From: an uncultured Lachnospiraceae bacterium
Lineage (GTDB): Bacteria; Bacillota; Clostridia; Lachnospirales; Lachnospiraceae
Assembly (NCBI GenBank): GCA_905234595.1
Contig: CAJOID010000013.1
Location: 1-64,000 of the forward strand
Direction of reading: 5' to 3'
DNA: 64,000 bases
The notes beneath the pieces were generated by a model that saw only the letters and a program-made list of their open reading frames with translations, made no database searches and had not been told where the DNA came from. This document shows, one piece after another, positions 8,971 to 19,307 of the stretch. Position 1 is the stretch's first letter. The number at the start of each line of letters is the position of its first letter. The position numbers and the translations under genes are program-made.

Positions 8971-10158
8971 TTAGAACGTGAACTCTTCGCGATTGTTATA
9001 TCGATCGAGTATCTTGCGTATTTTCTCGGTAGGCGTATTTAAGTCGGACATTGGCGCATCGTGATTCATGAAGTCTATGATGGATGCGATGAATTTGCCC
9101 ATATCGGCCTGCAGATAGTAAGGTCTGGTATAGAGCTCGGGGTTGATATAATTCAGATTCGTGGTTATGATCCTGTCGAAATAGCATTTCTCATATGCCT
9201 CATCAAAAGCGGCGAGTCCGTCCGTGAATAATCCGAATGTAGTGCATATATATACACGTTTTGCATTCATCTCCTTGAGCTGTCTGGCAGTATCTATCAT
9301 GGAACCGCCCGAAGATATCATATCATCGATGATGATGCAGTCCTTGCCGTCTATGTTGTCACCCAGGAATTCATGAGCGACTATGGGGTTCTTACCGTTC
9401 ACCATCTTGGTATAGTCACGCCTCTTGTAGAACATGCCGGCATCGAGTCCGAGAACGGAAGCGAAGTAGATGGATCTGTCGAGTGCGCCTTCATCGGGAG
9501 ATATGATTATGGTATGGTCCTTGTCGATGATCATATCACGCTCATTGCTGAGCAGGGTTCTCGCGAACTGGTACATTGCATTGAAGTTATCGAATCCGGT
9601 GAACGGAGCCGAGTTCTGTATACGCGGATCGTGGGCATCAAATGTGATGAAGTTTGCGATACCCATACCGGAGAGTTCTTTGAACATATACGCGGCATCC
9701 AGTGATTCACGTCCGCTGCGCTTATGCTGCCTGCCTTCATAGAGGAAAGGCATGATCACATTGACACGGTGAGCCTTGCCGTCGATGGCGGCAACTATAC
9801 GCTTTAAGTCCTGGAAATGGTCATCGGGAGAATAATGATTCTCAAATCCCTGCATATTATATGTAAGGGAGTGGTTGGTGACATCGGTGATTATGAATAT
9901 ATCATCTCCGCGGATGGAGTCGAGCAGAGTGCATTTGCTCTCGCCGCTGCCGAATCTGGGCAGATCTATGCGGGCAATGTAATTATCTTTGATATATCCC
10001 TGAAAAGCAGGATCGGCCTTGAATTTATTGTGCAGATCCTGACGGAATTCGATCAGATAGCGGTTGACGCTGCTACCGAGTTTTTCTGCGCAGGGGGGAA
10101 CTATGAGTTTGATCGGGGCAACAGCCATTAATTGCTCCAGTTTCTGTATATTTGCCAT
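8971..10158 (-). CDS. prs: Ribose-phosphate pyrophosphokinase (long form, 395 aa)
   Basis: PRPP-binding loop DCIIIDDMISSGGSMIDTARQLKEM, PFLYEGRQHKRSGRE, FDAHDPRIQN motifs. Confidence 0.88.
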   Translation of the reverse strand: MANIQKLEQLMAVAPIKLIVPPCAEKLGSSVNRYLIEFRQDLHNKFKADPAFQGYIKDNYIARIDLPRFGSGESKCTLLDSIRGDDIFIITDVTNHSLTYNMQGFENHYSPDDHFQDLKRIVAAIDGKAHRVNVIMPFLYEGRQHKRSGRESLDAAYMFKELSGMGIANFITFDAHDPRIQNSAPFTGFDNFNAMYQFARTLLSNERDMIIDKDHTIIISPDEGALDRSIYFASVLGLDAGMFYKRRDYTKMVNGKNPIVAHEFLGDNIDGKDCIIIDDMISSGGSMIDTARQLKEMNAKRVYICTTFGLFTDGLAAFDEAYEKCYFDRIITTNLNYINPELYTRPYYLQADMGKFIASIIDFMNHDAPMSDLNTPTEKIRKILDRYNNREEFTF

Positions 10159-10253
10159 AAAAATACTCCGTATTAAAGCAGACTGTATTTACGTGTCATA
10201 TTTTATTATCCGACAGATGGCACGTCAAGGCGATTTGGGGTAAACTTAAAGCT

Positions 10254-11600
10254 ATGAGATCCAATAAGCGTGTGGTTAAAGACATAATACAGGGGTCGCC
10301 TGCAGACGGTACCGGGATAACCGGCGGTGATACCCTGATCTCGGTAAACGGTGAAACCGTTGAGGATATATTTGACTATCAGTATCTGACTCTGGAGGAA
10401 GAACTGGATCTTGTTTTTGAAAACAGGGACGGGGAGGAGTTCGGAGTACATCTATCCAAGATGGCTGATGAAGATCCCGGTCTGGTATTCGAAGACGGAC
10501 TCATGGATGAATACAGGTCCTGTACCAATAAATGCGTATTCTGCTTTATTGACCAGATGCCTCCCGGTATGCGTGAAACCCTGTATTTCAAGGATGATGA
10601 TTCAAGGCTCAGTTTTCTTCAGGGCAACTATGTGACACTGACCAACATGTCCGATCATGATGTTGACAGGATATGCAAGTATCATCTGTCACCCATTAAT
10701 GTCTCTTTTCATACAACCAATCCCGAACTCAGATGCAGGATGTTAAATAACAGGTTTGCAGGTGAAGCCCTGCAAAAAGCTAAAAGACTGAAAGAAGCCG
10801 GCATCACGATGAACGGACAGATAGTATTGTGCAAGGGGTTAAATGACGGCAGGGAACTCGAACGAAGTATATCTGATCTGTCGAAACTCATGCCCGAGCT
10901 TCAGAGTGTATCGGTTGTTCCTGTAGGCCTTACCAGATACAGGGATGGTCTGTATCCGCTCGAGCCGTTTGGCAGTGAAGATGCCCGTGAAGTGCTGGCC
11001 GTCATTCATAAGTGGCAGGACCGGATCAAAGAAGAGACCGGATCGTATTTTGTGCATGCCTCCGATGAATGGTATCTGACCGCCGGGCTGCCCCTTCCGG
11101 ACGAAGAGAGATATGAAGGATATGTTCAGCTTGAGAACGGGGTCGGTATGGTCAGGCTTATGCTAAATGAGTATGAGGATGCCATAAGCCGCCTGCATTT
11201 CATCAAAAAGCCCCACGAGGAACTGTCAATCGTGACAGGTAAGCTGATGAGTCCGATCATTTCGGATATGGCTTCTAAACTTATGGACAGGTATCCGGGA
11301 CTGAACATACATGTCTACGAGATAATCAATCATTTCTTCGGTGAGATGATCACGGTTTCGGGCCTGCTCACAGGTCAGGATATGTGTGAACAGCTTAAGG
11401 ACAAACCTCTCGGAAAGCGTGTACTCATCCCCGAGAATACACTTCGTGCGGGGGAGGATTATTTCCTTGATGACATGACGCGTACGCAGATGGCCGAAAC
11501 TTTACAATCAGACGTGCAGATTGTAAAATCAAGTGGATATGATTTTGTAGATAAAATAACGTCTTCAGGCATTCGCCTGGGGATGCGGAGTAAGATATGA
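10254..11600 (+). CDS. DUF512 family radical SAM protein with N-terminal PDZ-like domain
   Basis: [42 protein letters not shown] cysteine motif; directly upstream of der, a common synteny. Confidence 0.88.
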   Translation: MRSNKRVVKDIIQGSPADGTGITGGDTLISVNGETVEDIFDYQYLTLEEELDLVFENRDGEEFGVHLSKMADEDPGLVFEDGLMDEYRSCTNKCVFCFIDQMPPGMRETLYFKDDDSRLSFLQGNYVTLTNMSDHDVDRICKYHLSPINVSFHTTNPELRCRMLNNRFAGEALQKAKRLKEAGITMNGQIVLCKGLNDGRELERSISDLSKLMPELQSVSVVPVGLTRYRDGLYPLEPFGSEDAREVLAVIHKWQDRIKEETGSYFVHASDEWYLTAGLPLPDEERYEGYVQLENGVGMVRLMLNEYEDAISRLHFIKKPHEELSIVTGKLMSPIISDMASKLMDRYPGLNIHVYEIINHFFGEMITVSGLLTGQDMCEQLKDKPLGKRVLIPENTLRAGEDYFLDDMTRTQMAETLQSDVQIVKSSGYDFVDKITSSGIRLGMRSKI

Positions 11601-12934
11601 GTCGCGCAGCTAACCGTCCCATCGTTGCAGTGGTGGGACGTCCCAATGTAGGTAAATCCACCTTTTTCAATGCAATAGCCGGTGAAATGATATCCATCGT
11701 CAAGGACACGCCGGGTATAACGAGAGATCGTATATATGCCGATGTGGAATGGCTGGACTATGCCTTCACCATGATAGATACAGGCGGTATAGAACCGGAC
11801 AGTTCCGATGTTATCCTTTCACAGATGCGTGAGCAGGCCCAGATAGCGCTGGATACCGCTGACGTGATCATCTTTATGGTCGATGTCAAACAGGGACTGG
11901 TGGACGACGATATGCGCGTGGCCGATATGATCCGCAGATCTGCCAAACCCGTGGTCCTGGCGGTCAATAAAGTCGACAGCTTTCAGCGTGATATGGTCGA
12001 TGTATACGAGTTCTATAATCTCGGCATAGGTGAACCGTATGCCATATCGAGTGTAAACAGGCTCGGCTTCGGTGAACTGCTTGATGCCGTATGCGAGCAT
12101 TTCCCTGAAGGTTCAGCTTCCGATGAAGAGGATGAGGCGGTCAAGATCGCCATTGTAGGCAAGCCCAACGTGGGCAAAAGTTCGATCTTAAACAAACTGG
12201 CAGGCGAAGAGCGTGCCATCGTATCCGATATCGCAGGCACCACCCGTGATGCCATTGATTCGCGCATCATGCATGACGGTAAGGAATATCTGCTCATAGA
12301 TACCGCCGGACTCAGACGCAAGAATAAGGTCAAGGAAGAACTTGAGAAATACATGATAATCCGCACCGTAGCCGCAGTTGAGCGTGCGGATATAGTTCTG
12401 CTGGTCATAGATGCGACAGAAGGCGTGACCGAACAGGATGCCAAGATTGCAGGTATCGCCCATGACAGGGGCAAGGCTGTCATTATAGTTGTCAATAAAT
12501 GGGACGCCATTGAGAAGAATGATAAGACAGTAAACGAGTATACGGCCGACATACGTAACACGCTCAGTTTCATGACGTATGCGGAGATAGTATTTGTATC
12601 GGCCAAGACCGGTCAGAGGCTAAATAAGCTCTATGAGACCATAGATGCCGTTAACGAGAATCATTCGATGAGAGTCGCCACCGGTGTGCTGAATGAGATC
12701 ATGGCCCAGGCTACTGCCATGAAGCAGCCTCCGTCCGACAAGGGCAGGAGACTCAAACTGTTCTATATCACCCAGGTGGCTGTCAAGCCGCCCACATTTG
12801 TAATATTTGTAAATGATAAGGAACTGATGCATTTCTCATATACGAGATATATAGAGAATCAGGTACGTGAAACATTCGGATTCATGGGTACTCCGCTTCG
12901 GTTCATCATACGTGAGAGAAAGGAAGATAAGTAA
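11597..12934 (+). CDS. der: Ribosome-associated GTPase Der (EngA), tandem G domains
   Basis: Two P-loops ([24 protein letters not shown]), two NKxD motifs (NKVD, NKWD) and a C-terminal KH-like domain. Confidence 0.97.
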   Translation: MSRAANRPIVAVVGRPNVGKSTFFNAIAGEMISIVKDTPGITRDRIYADVEWLDYAFTMIDTGGIEPDSSDVILSQMREQAQIALDTADVIIFMVDVKQGLVDDDMRVADMIRRSAKPVVLAVNKVDSFQRDMVDVYEFYNLGIGEPYAISSVNRLGFGELLDAVCEHFPEGSASDEEDEAVKIAIVGKPNVGKSSILNKLAGEERAIVSDIAGTTRDAIDSRIMHDGKEYLLIDTAGLRRKNKVKEELEKYMIIRTVAAVERADIVLLVIDATEGVTEQDAKIAGIAHDRGKAVIIVVNKWDAIEKNDKTVNEYTADIRNTLSFMTYAEIVFVSAKTGQRLNKLYETIDAVNENHSMRVATGVLNEIMAQATAMKQPPSDKGRRLKLFYITQVAVKPPTFVIFVNDKELMHFSYTRYIENQVRETFGFMGTPLRFIIRERKEDK

Positions 12935-13635
12935 TGCTTGAAAGGATTCTGTGTCTGGTCATAGGATATGCTTTTGGGCTTATTCAGACAGGATTTATAT
13001 ACGGCAAGATGCACGGCATCGATATCAGAGAGCATGGAAGCGGCAATTCCGGTGCTACCAATACATTGCGTACTCTGGGAACGAAAGCCGGATTCATTGT
13101 TCTGTTCGGAGATGCGATCAAATGTATCGTGGCGATCGTCATCACATATTTTCTTTTTGGCAAAGCAAATCCCGAGTATCTGTTCCTGTATCGTATGTAT
13201 ACGGCTCTAGGAGTCATCCTCGGTCACGATTTTCCGTTTTATCTGCAGTTTAAAGGCGGAAAAGGCATTGCGGCTACTGCAGGTGTCATAGTCAGCTTCG
13301 GACCGGTTTCATTCCTGATACATATACTGGTATTTGCACTTGTGTTCCTGACAACACACTATGTATCACTGGGATCGATACTGATCTATATCACGTTCTT
13401 TGTGTATGTGCTGGTATGCGGGCAGACCGGTAATCTGGATATGCGTGCAGGGTTGGATATACCGCAGGCAGTGATGTATGAGATGTATGTGGTTGTACTG
13501 GTGATGACCGTCATGGCTGTCTGGCGTCACAGAGCCAATATTAAACGGCTCCTTACGCACAGCGAGAGCAAGGTGTACTTAAGCAGCCGCGGAAAAGAGA
13601 AGTCAGGCAAAAAGGATAATGATGATCTGGTGTAG
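12934..13635 (+). CDS. plsY: Glycerol-3-phosphate acyltransferase PlsY
   Basis: HGSGNSGATNTLRTLG and FKGGKGIAATAG motifs in a polytopic protein next to gpsA. Confidence 0.95.
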   Translation: MLERILCLVIGYAFGLIQTGFIYGKMHGIDIREHGSGNSGATNTLRTLGTKAGFIVLFGDAIKCIVAIVITYFLFGKANPEYLFLYRMYTALGVILGHDFPFYLQFKGGKGIAATAGVIVSFGPVSFLIHILVFALVFLTTHYVSLGSILIYITFFVYVLVCGQTGNLDMRAGLDIPQAVMYEMYVVVLVMTVMAVWRHRANIKRLLTHSESKVYLSSRGKEKSGKKDNDDLV

Positions 13636-13645
13636 GAGAAGATAA

Positions 13646-14656
13646 ATGGCTAAAATCGGCGTGATCGGAGCAGGCAGCTGGGGAACGGCACTCGCATGGC
13701 TTCTGAATAATAACGGACATGAATGCATCATGTATTCGGCTCTGGCTGAAGAGATAGATATGTTCAGAACATATCATGAAAATAAGGACAAGCTCCCCGG
13801 AGTAGTTCTCTCCGAGGCCACAACATATACAACAGACATATCGGAGGCTATTGACGGCCGTGATGTGATCGTGATGGCAGTTCCGTCCAAGTTCGTAAGG
13901 AGCACGGCTAAGCTGATGTCGCCGTATGTGGCCGACGGACAGAAGATCATAGATGTCGCAAAAGGCATAGAAGAAGGTACATCATATACGATGTCGCAGA
14001 TCATAAATGAGGAGATCCCTCAGGCTGATGTATCTGTGCTTTCCGGACCTTCACATGCAGAGGAAGTCGGCAAGGGTATCCCTACAACGATAGTAGTAGG
14101 TTCTAAGTCCAAAGATACCGCCAAATACCTGCAGGATATATTTATGAGCGATGTCTTCCGGGTTTACATAAGTCCGGATATCCTCGGTATCGAGATCGGA
14201 GCCGCACTTAAGAACGTGATCGCTCTCGCTGCCGGTGCAGCCGACGGCCTGGGCTACGGAGATAACACCAAGGCTGCGCTCATCACCCGCGGTATTGCTG
14301 AGATCTCACGTCTCGGTGTCGCTATGGGCGGTAATGTACAGACTTTCGCAGGCCTGACCGGTATGGGTGACCTGATAGTTACCTGTGCTTCGATGCATTC
14401 CAGAAACCGCAGGTGCGGCATTCTGATCGGACAGGGCAAGAGTCTCGAGGAGGCGCAGGCTGTGGTAAAGATGGTTGTTGAGGGCGTATATTCAGCCAAG
14501 GCAGCTATGGAACTTGCTGAGAAGTATGATGTCGAGATGCCCATCATAACCGAAGTGAACCGTGTACTATTTGAAGGCAAGAACCCTTCGGAAGCAGTTA
14601 AAGACCTCATGATGAGAGATAAGAAGATCGAGAATCCCCTGATTCCCTGGGACTGA
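13646..14656 (+). CDS. gpsA: NAD(P)H-dependent glycerol-3-phosphate dehydrogenase
   Basis: IGVIGAGSWGTALAWLL N-terminus; SGPSHAEEV; GIEIGAALKNVIALAAG. Confidence 0.97.
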   Translation: MAKIGVIGAGSWGTALAWLLNNNGHECIMYSALAEEIDMFRTYHENKDKLPGVVLSEATTYTTDISEAIDGRDVIVMAVPSKFVRSTAKLMSPYVADGQKIIDVAKGIEEGTSYTMSQIINEEIPQADVSVLSGPSHAEEVGKGIPTTIVVGSKSKDTAKYLQDIFMSDVFRVYISPDILGIEIGAALKNVIALAAGAADGLGYGDNTKAALITRGIAEISRLGVAMGGNVQTFAGLTGMGDLIVTCASMHSRNRRCGILIGQGKSLEEAQAVVKMVVEGVYSAKAAMELAEKYDVEMPIITEVNRVLFEGKNPSEAVKDLMMRDKKIENPLIPWD

Positions 14657-14671
14657 ACTTTTAGCAACACA

Positions 14672-14808
14672 GGGAATGACAAGCATACATCCGCCGCAGG
14701 CACGCTTTCGCTGCTATTGCCTCGTCACGTTACTAGGCTCGTGAAATACCTCGCCAAGTAACGACGGGCTGCTAAGCACCTGCTTGCGGATATGTGCTTG
14801 CCATTCCC
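14672..14808. repeat. Structured intergenic element, copy 2 (inverted relative to copy 1)
   Basis: Terminal arms gggaatgacaagcatacatccgc (14672-14694) and gcggatatgtgcttgccattccc (14786-14808); core 14716-14785 is the exact reverse complement of 8830-8899. Confidence 0.85.
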
Positions 14809-14830
14809 GGATCATCAACAAGGAGATAAC

Positions 14831-15652
14831 ATGTCAAATAAATTTTCTTCCACAAATACATACGTGGCCAGCCAGGAACTGCTCGACGCTGTAAACGTAG
14901 CGATGGTCTTAGAGAAGCCCCTCCTGATCAAAGGAGAACCCGGCACCGGCAAGACCATGCTGGCAGCAGCAGTTGCAGAGAGCCTCGGCAAGCGTCTGAT
15001 CATATGGAACATCAAGTCGACCACCAAGGCACAGGACGGCCTGTATATGTATGATACGATCCAGCGTCTCTATGACGGCCAGTTCGGCGAAGAAGGCGTG
15101 GATGATATCGCCAGGTACATCAAGCTCGGCAAACTCGGAGAAGCGTTTAAGTCCGACGAGCAGGTGGTTCTTCTTATCGATGAGATCGATAAAGCGGATC
15201 TGGAGTTCCCCAATGACCTGCTCTGGGAACTCGATCAGATGGAGTTCTATATCCATGAGACCCGTGAGACGGTCAAGGCGAAGACCAGACCAGTGGTGAT
15301 CATTACATCCAATGCGGAAAAGGAACTCCCCGATGCTTTCTTAAGGAGATGCATATTCCACTATATTGACTTCCCGGATGCACCGCTGATGGAGGAGATA
15401 GTGAGGACACACTTCCCTGATGTGGAAGCCAATCTGCTTAAAAATGCGATGGATGTATTCTACTGGATAAGAGGCCTTAAGGATGTGCGCAAGAAGCCGT
15501 CGACATCCGAACTCATAGACTGGGTCAACGCCCTTCAGATAGGCGGAATGGATCCTGCACTTATCAAAAAGAACCTGCCCAATCTCGGTGTAGTCATCAA
15601 GAAGGATGAAGACATGGCCGTGGTTAAGAGCAGGACCAACGAACTGAACTGA
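14831..15652 (+). CDS. MoxR-type AAA+ ATPase
   Basis: LLIKGEPGTGKTMLAAAVAESLG Walker A, VVLLIDEIDKADLEFPNDLLWELD Walker B; aggagataacATG start. Confidence 0.9.
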   Translation: MSNKFSSTNTYVASQELLDAVNVAMVLEKPLLIKGEPGTGKTMLAAAVAESLGKRLIIWNIKSTTKAQDGLYMYDTIQRLYDGQFGEEGVDDIARYIKLGKLGEAFKSDEQVVLLIDEIDKADLEFPNDLLWELDQMEFYIHETRETVKAKTRPVVIITSNAEKELPDAFLRRCIFHYIDFPDAPLMEEIVRTHFPDVEANLLKNAMDVFYWIRGLKDVRKKPSTSELIDWVNALQIGGMDPALIKKNLPNLGVVIKKDEDMAVVKSRTNELN

Positions 15653-15666
15653 TAAATCAAGGGTAT

Positions 15667-16875
15667 ATGTTTACAAACTTTTACAATAATCTCAGAGAAT
15701 TCGGTCTGGATGTGACACTCAAAGAGTGGCTCACATTACAGGATGCGCTCGATAAGGATCTCGCAGGCTCGTCGCTTACGAGATTCTATTATCTGTCGCG
15801 CATGATACTGGTAAAGTCCGAGACCGAATATGACAAGTTCGATATGGCCTTTGAGAATACATTCAAGTCTGCGAAGTATGAGCCGGATATCACCAAGACG
15901 ATGCTCGCATGGCTCGATAAGCCCGAAGCATATGAGCAGTGGCTCGAAGAGAAGAAGTTCGAAATGAATCAGGATCCGGGCGATAACGCTCAGATCGACC
16001 GTGATGATGTGGAGAAAAAGTTCAGGGACAGGCTCAAAGAACAGGATTCCGAGCATAACGGAGGTTCATACTGGATAGGTACGCAGGGCAAGACTTCCTT
16101 CGGTAACATGGGCGGACATATGGGCGGTATCAGAGTAGGCGGATCGACGGGATACCAGTCTGCTTTTGAGGTTATAGGTGCTCACAAGTTCCAGGATTTC
16201 AGAGATGATAAGGTACTGACGTCGAGGCAGTTCATGGCGGCACTTAAGAGTCTCAGGCAGTTTTCGACCAAACTGGATGTGCCCAAGACAGAGCTTGATA
16301 TAGACGGGACGGTACATAAGACATGTAACAACGGCGGATATCTGCAGATCGTGATGGAGAAGCCTCGTAAGAATTCGGTCAAGCTGCTCCTGCTCATGGA
16401 TTCCGGCGGAACCATGATCCCATACAGCACGCTCTTAAACGAACTGTTCCAGGCAGTGGATAAGATGGATCATTTCAAGGATGTGAAGACCTATTATTTC
16501 CACAACTGTATCTATGCCAAGGTATATAACACACCGGAGTGTGAGAACGGCGACTGGGTAGATACGGACTGGCTCTTCAAGAATCTGGATTCGGATTATA
16601 AAGTGATGATAGTCGGAGATGCCGCCATGGCTCCCGAGGAACTGTATTCCACCACAGGTAATTACCGCGGGCCCAATAACGGTCTGTCCGGATGGGACTG
16701 GCTGCATCTGATGAAAAGCCATTATAAGCATATAGTCTGGCTTAATCCGAAGATGGCTCCGGGAGATGCTCCGTGGAGAGAGGCGGAGACTGCCATCAAG
16801 ACCATGTTTCCCATGTATAAACTTACAGTAGCGGGTTTAAAAGCCGCAGTCGCCAAACTTATGGTCAACAGGTAA
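15667..16875 (+). CDS. VWA/CoxE-like protein partnered with the MoxR ATPase
   Basis: KLLLLMDSGGTMIPYSTLLNELFQAVDKMDHFKDVKTYYFHNCIY (variant MIDAS) and HIVWLNP; directly downstream of MoxR. Confidence 0.85.
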   Translation: MFTNFYNNLREFGLDVTLKEWLTLQDALDKDLAGSSLTRFYYLSRMILVKSETEYDKFDMAFENTFKSAKYEPDITKTMLAWLDKPEAYEQWLEEKKFEMNQDPGDNAQIDRDDVEKKFRDRLKEQDSEHNGGSYWIGTQGKTSFGNMGGHMGGIRVGGSTGYQSAFEVIGAHKFQDFRDDKVLTSRQFMAALKSLRQFSTKLDVPKTELDIDGTVHKTCNNGGYLQIVMEKPRKNSVKLLLLMDSGGTMIPYSTLLNELFQAVDKMDHFKDVKTYYFHNCIYAKVYNTPECENGDWVDTDWLFKNLDSDYKVMIVGDAAMAPEELYSTTGNYRGPNNGLSGWDWLHLMKSHYKHIVWLNPKMAPGDAPWREAETAIKTMFPMYKLTVAGLKAAVAKLMVNR

Positions 16876-16880
16876 ACGGC

Positions 16881-18157
16881 ATGAGCATACTTATATTTCT
16901 CATCATCATACTGGCATTCATAGTACTCATCGGGATACTCAATGAGAAAGCTTTTCACATACAGAGTGACATAGCCCTGATAATGTTCTCACTGATCATC
17001 GCCCTTATCATGGCAGTTCTCAGCAAACTGACTTCGATAGCCTGGCTGGATGTTTTTGTGAACAGGATTGGCGATTTCGGTTTTGAGGAGTATCTGCTCG
17101 ACGGTGTGCTCTGTTTCATGCTTTTCGCAGGTGCCAGCAAGGTAAATATAAGCTTTATTGCCCGCAGAGCCGTCAGACTGTATAGTTGCATATTCGCCTG
17201 TGCTCTTGAGTGTGCCGCCGGTCAAATATCATAGTCAGGATCTTCGGTATCCCCATGGATATATGGATGTGCATTCTGCTCGGATGCGTGGTCTCTCCGA
17301 CAGACCCGATCGCTGCCACGGGCATACTCAATAAGATAGGCTTATCCAAGAATGTCTGCTCTGTCATCGAAAACGAGTCTCTCTTCAATGACGGAACCGG
17401 TGTTGCGCTCTTTGTTTTCGTTCGTTCGATAATCATTCAGAGCGGTGACAGTCATTTCGTCATACTTATGTGCAAGGAGATATTCGGAGCGGTTGCGGTC
17501 GCCCTTGGTGTTTCGTTCCTGCTCTTTAAACTGATGGAGATCACCAAGGACCCGGTCAGGTATATCCTGATATCACTTCTCGATGTGTCACTTGTATACG
17601 TTATATGCGAACATATGGGATTCTCCGGTGTCATAGCTTCGGTCGTATGCGGTATGTATTTCTCATATGCCATGGATAAGATGGAGAGGAGAGTCAAAGT
17701 CATCGACCCATCGGAGTATTATAAGGATTTCTGGGAGATCCTTGAGAGTATCTTAAATGCCGTGCTTTTCGTAATGATAGGGCTCATGCTCCTGGATGTG
17801 GAGATCAGCAGGTACGCGCCAATAGTCATACCTGCCGGTATTGTGATACTGCTCATATCAAGAGCGGGCGGCGTGACCTTGAGTTCCGTGCTTACCGGAC
17901 GAAGCATACCGGGGAATTATGATCTTAAGGAATTCGTGATCCTGATGACATGGTCGGCGCTTAAGGGCGGACTGTCTCTGGCGCTTGCCATGGGTACTGC
18001 CGAATATCTGGATCCCGCGATATATAAGCTGTTCATCAATGTGACTTATGTGACGATCTTCTTCACTGTACTTGCGCAGGGACTAACCATCAAAAGAGTA
18101 TATTTCAGACTGGAAGAACATAAATCAAACCGAATCAAACTCAGGGGGAAAGTATGA
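16881..18157 (+). pseudogene. CPA1 (NhaP-type) Na+/H+ antiporter split by a frameshift near 17190-17235
   Basis: ORF 16881-17234 encodes the N-terminal helices (DGVLCFMLFAGASKVN); ORF 17210-18157 encodes the rest (GCVVSPTDPIAATGILNKIGLSKNVCSVIENESLFNDGTGVALF). Frames differ and each is only part of the family. Confidence 0.8.
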
Positions 18158-19305
18158 AGATAATAGTTGTAGGCCTGGGAGAAGCCGGCAGATCTCTGAT
18201 CAAACTGCTTGACGGATCCGATCATGACATAACGGTCATAGATAAGGACCGTGCATGTGTAGACATGATCACGGATAAATACACTGTAAACGGGGTATGC
18301 GGAAGCGGCGCCTCGATAGAGACTCTGACGAAAGCGGGAGCGGATACGGCGGATGTGCTGGTTGCGCTGACACATACCGATGAGATCAATCTGCTCGCCT
18401 GCATGCAGGCCAAAGTCGTCGGTACGCGCCTGACCTGTGCCCGTGTACTGATGCCCGATCTGGCCGACGAGAAGGACAAGCTGAAAGAGGAATATAACAT
18501 AGACTATCTGATCAGCCCCAAAGAGGATCTGGCTAAAGAGATATACAGAAATATAGGCCTGCCGGGATATGTGAAGATCGAGAACTGCCTCAATGACGAA
18601 GTATATGTACTTGATCTGAATGCTGTAGGAGATTCCCCGCTTATTGGCAGAAGCATAGCCGATATACGTACGGGCATCAGCGAGAATATGTTTATAGGTG
18701 TGATCGTCAGAGGCAAAAAGACTATAGTCCCCAAAGACAGCGATGTGGTCGCAGAGAACGACAGCCTGTACATAGTTGTATATAAGGAACATCTGGGAGA
18801 AATATTCACTTCTCTCGGAATAAAGAGATGTAAAACAGGCAATATAGCCATTGTGGGCGGTGGTATCACCGGCGCATGTCTTGCGGATATGCTTACGGAA
18901 GACAAAAAGAAGCTCACTATACTTGATGATGATCTGAACAGATGCAGGGAGCTCATGGAACGCTATCCGAATGTCCGGATCGCTTATGCTGAAGGCGATA
19001 TCACGGAGGTGCTCGATGAGGAGCATGTGGACAGATCGGATGCGATCATATCACTGACGGATAATGATGAGACCAACCTCGTGATCAGTATGTATGCATG
19101 GTCCAAGGGCGTTAAGTCCGTGATAACCCGTGTGGACAGGCAGGTTCATGTAAAACTTCTTCACAGGGTAAACATCGATATCACGGTTTCCCCCACCGAA
19201 TTGTGTGTATTCTCGATAATGCGGTTCATCAATACGGCATCCGGCCGGAGCGGTGACGAGCATGCAGATGTTCTGGAATTCATAGGCGATCTCAGGAGAT
19301 TCTGA
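18154..19305 (+). CDS. TrkA-like protein with RCK-N/RCK-C (NAD-binding) domains
   Basis: MKIIVVGLGEAGRSLIKLLDGSDHDITVIDKD and a second NIAIVGGGITGACLADML domain; ATGA overlap with the antiporter ORF. Confidence 0.85.
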   Translation: MKIIVVGLGEAGRSLIKLLDGSDHDITVIDKDRACVDMITDKYTVNGVCGSGASIETLTKAGADTADVLVALTHTDEINLLACMQAKVVGTRLTCARVLMPDLADEKDKLKEEYNIDYLISPKEDLAKEIYRNIGLPGYVKIENCLNDEVYVLDLNAVGDSPLIGRSIADIRTGISENMFIGVIVRGKKTIVPKDSDVVAENDSLYIVVYKEHLGEIFTSLGIKRCKTGNIAIVGGGITGACLADMLTEDKKKLTILDDDLNRCRELMERYPNVRIAYAEGDITEVLDEEHVDRSDAIISLTDNDETNLVISMYAWSKGVKSVITRVDRQVHVKLLHRVNIDITVSPTELCVFSIMRFINTASGRSGDEHADVLEFIGDLRRF

Positions 19306-19307
19306 GT

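Noticed and set aside
18046-19026. 326-aa ORF on the - strand opposite the TrkA-like gene
   Set aside because: Overlaps strong coding sequence on the other strand; no family pattern.
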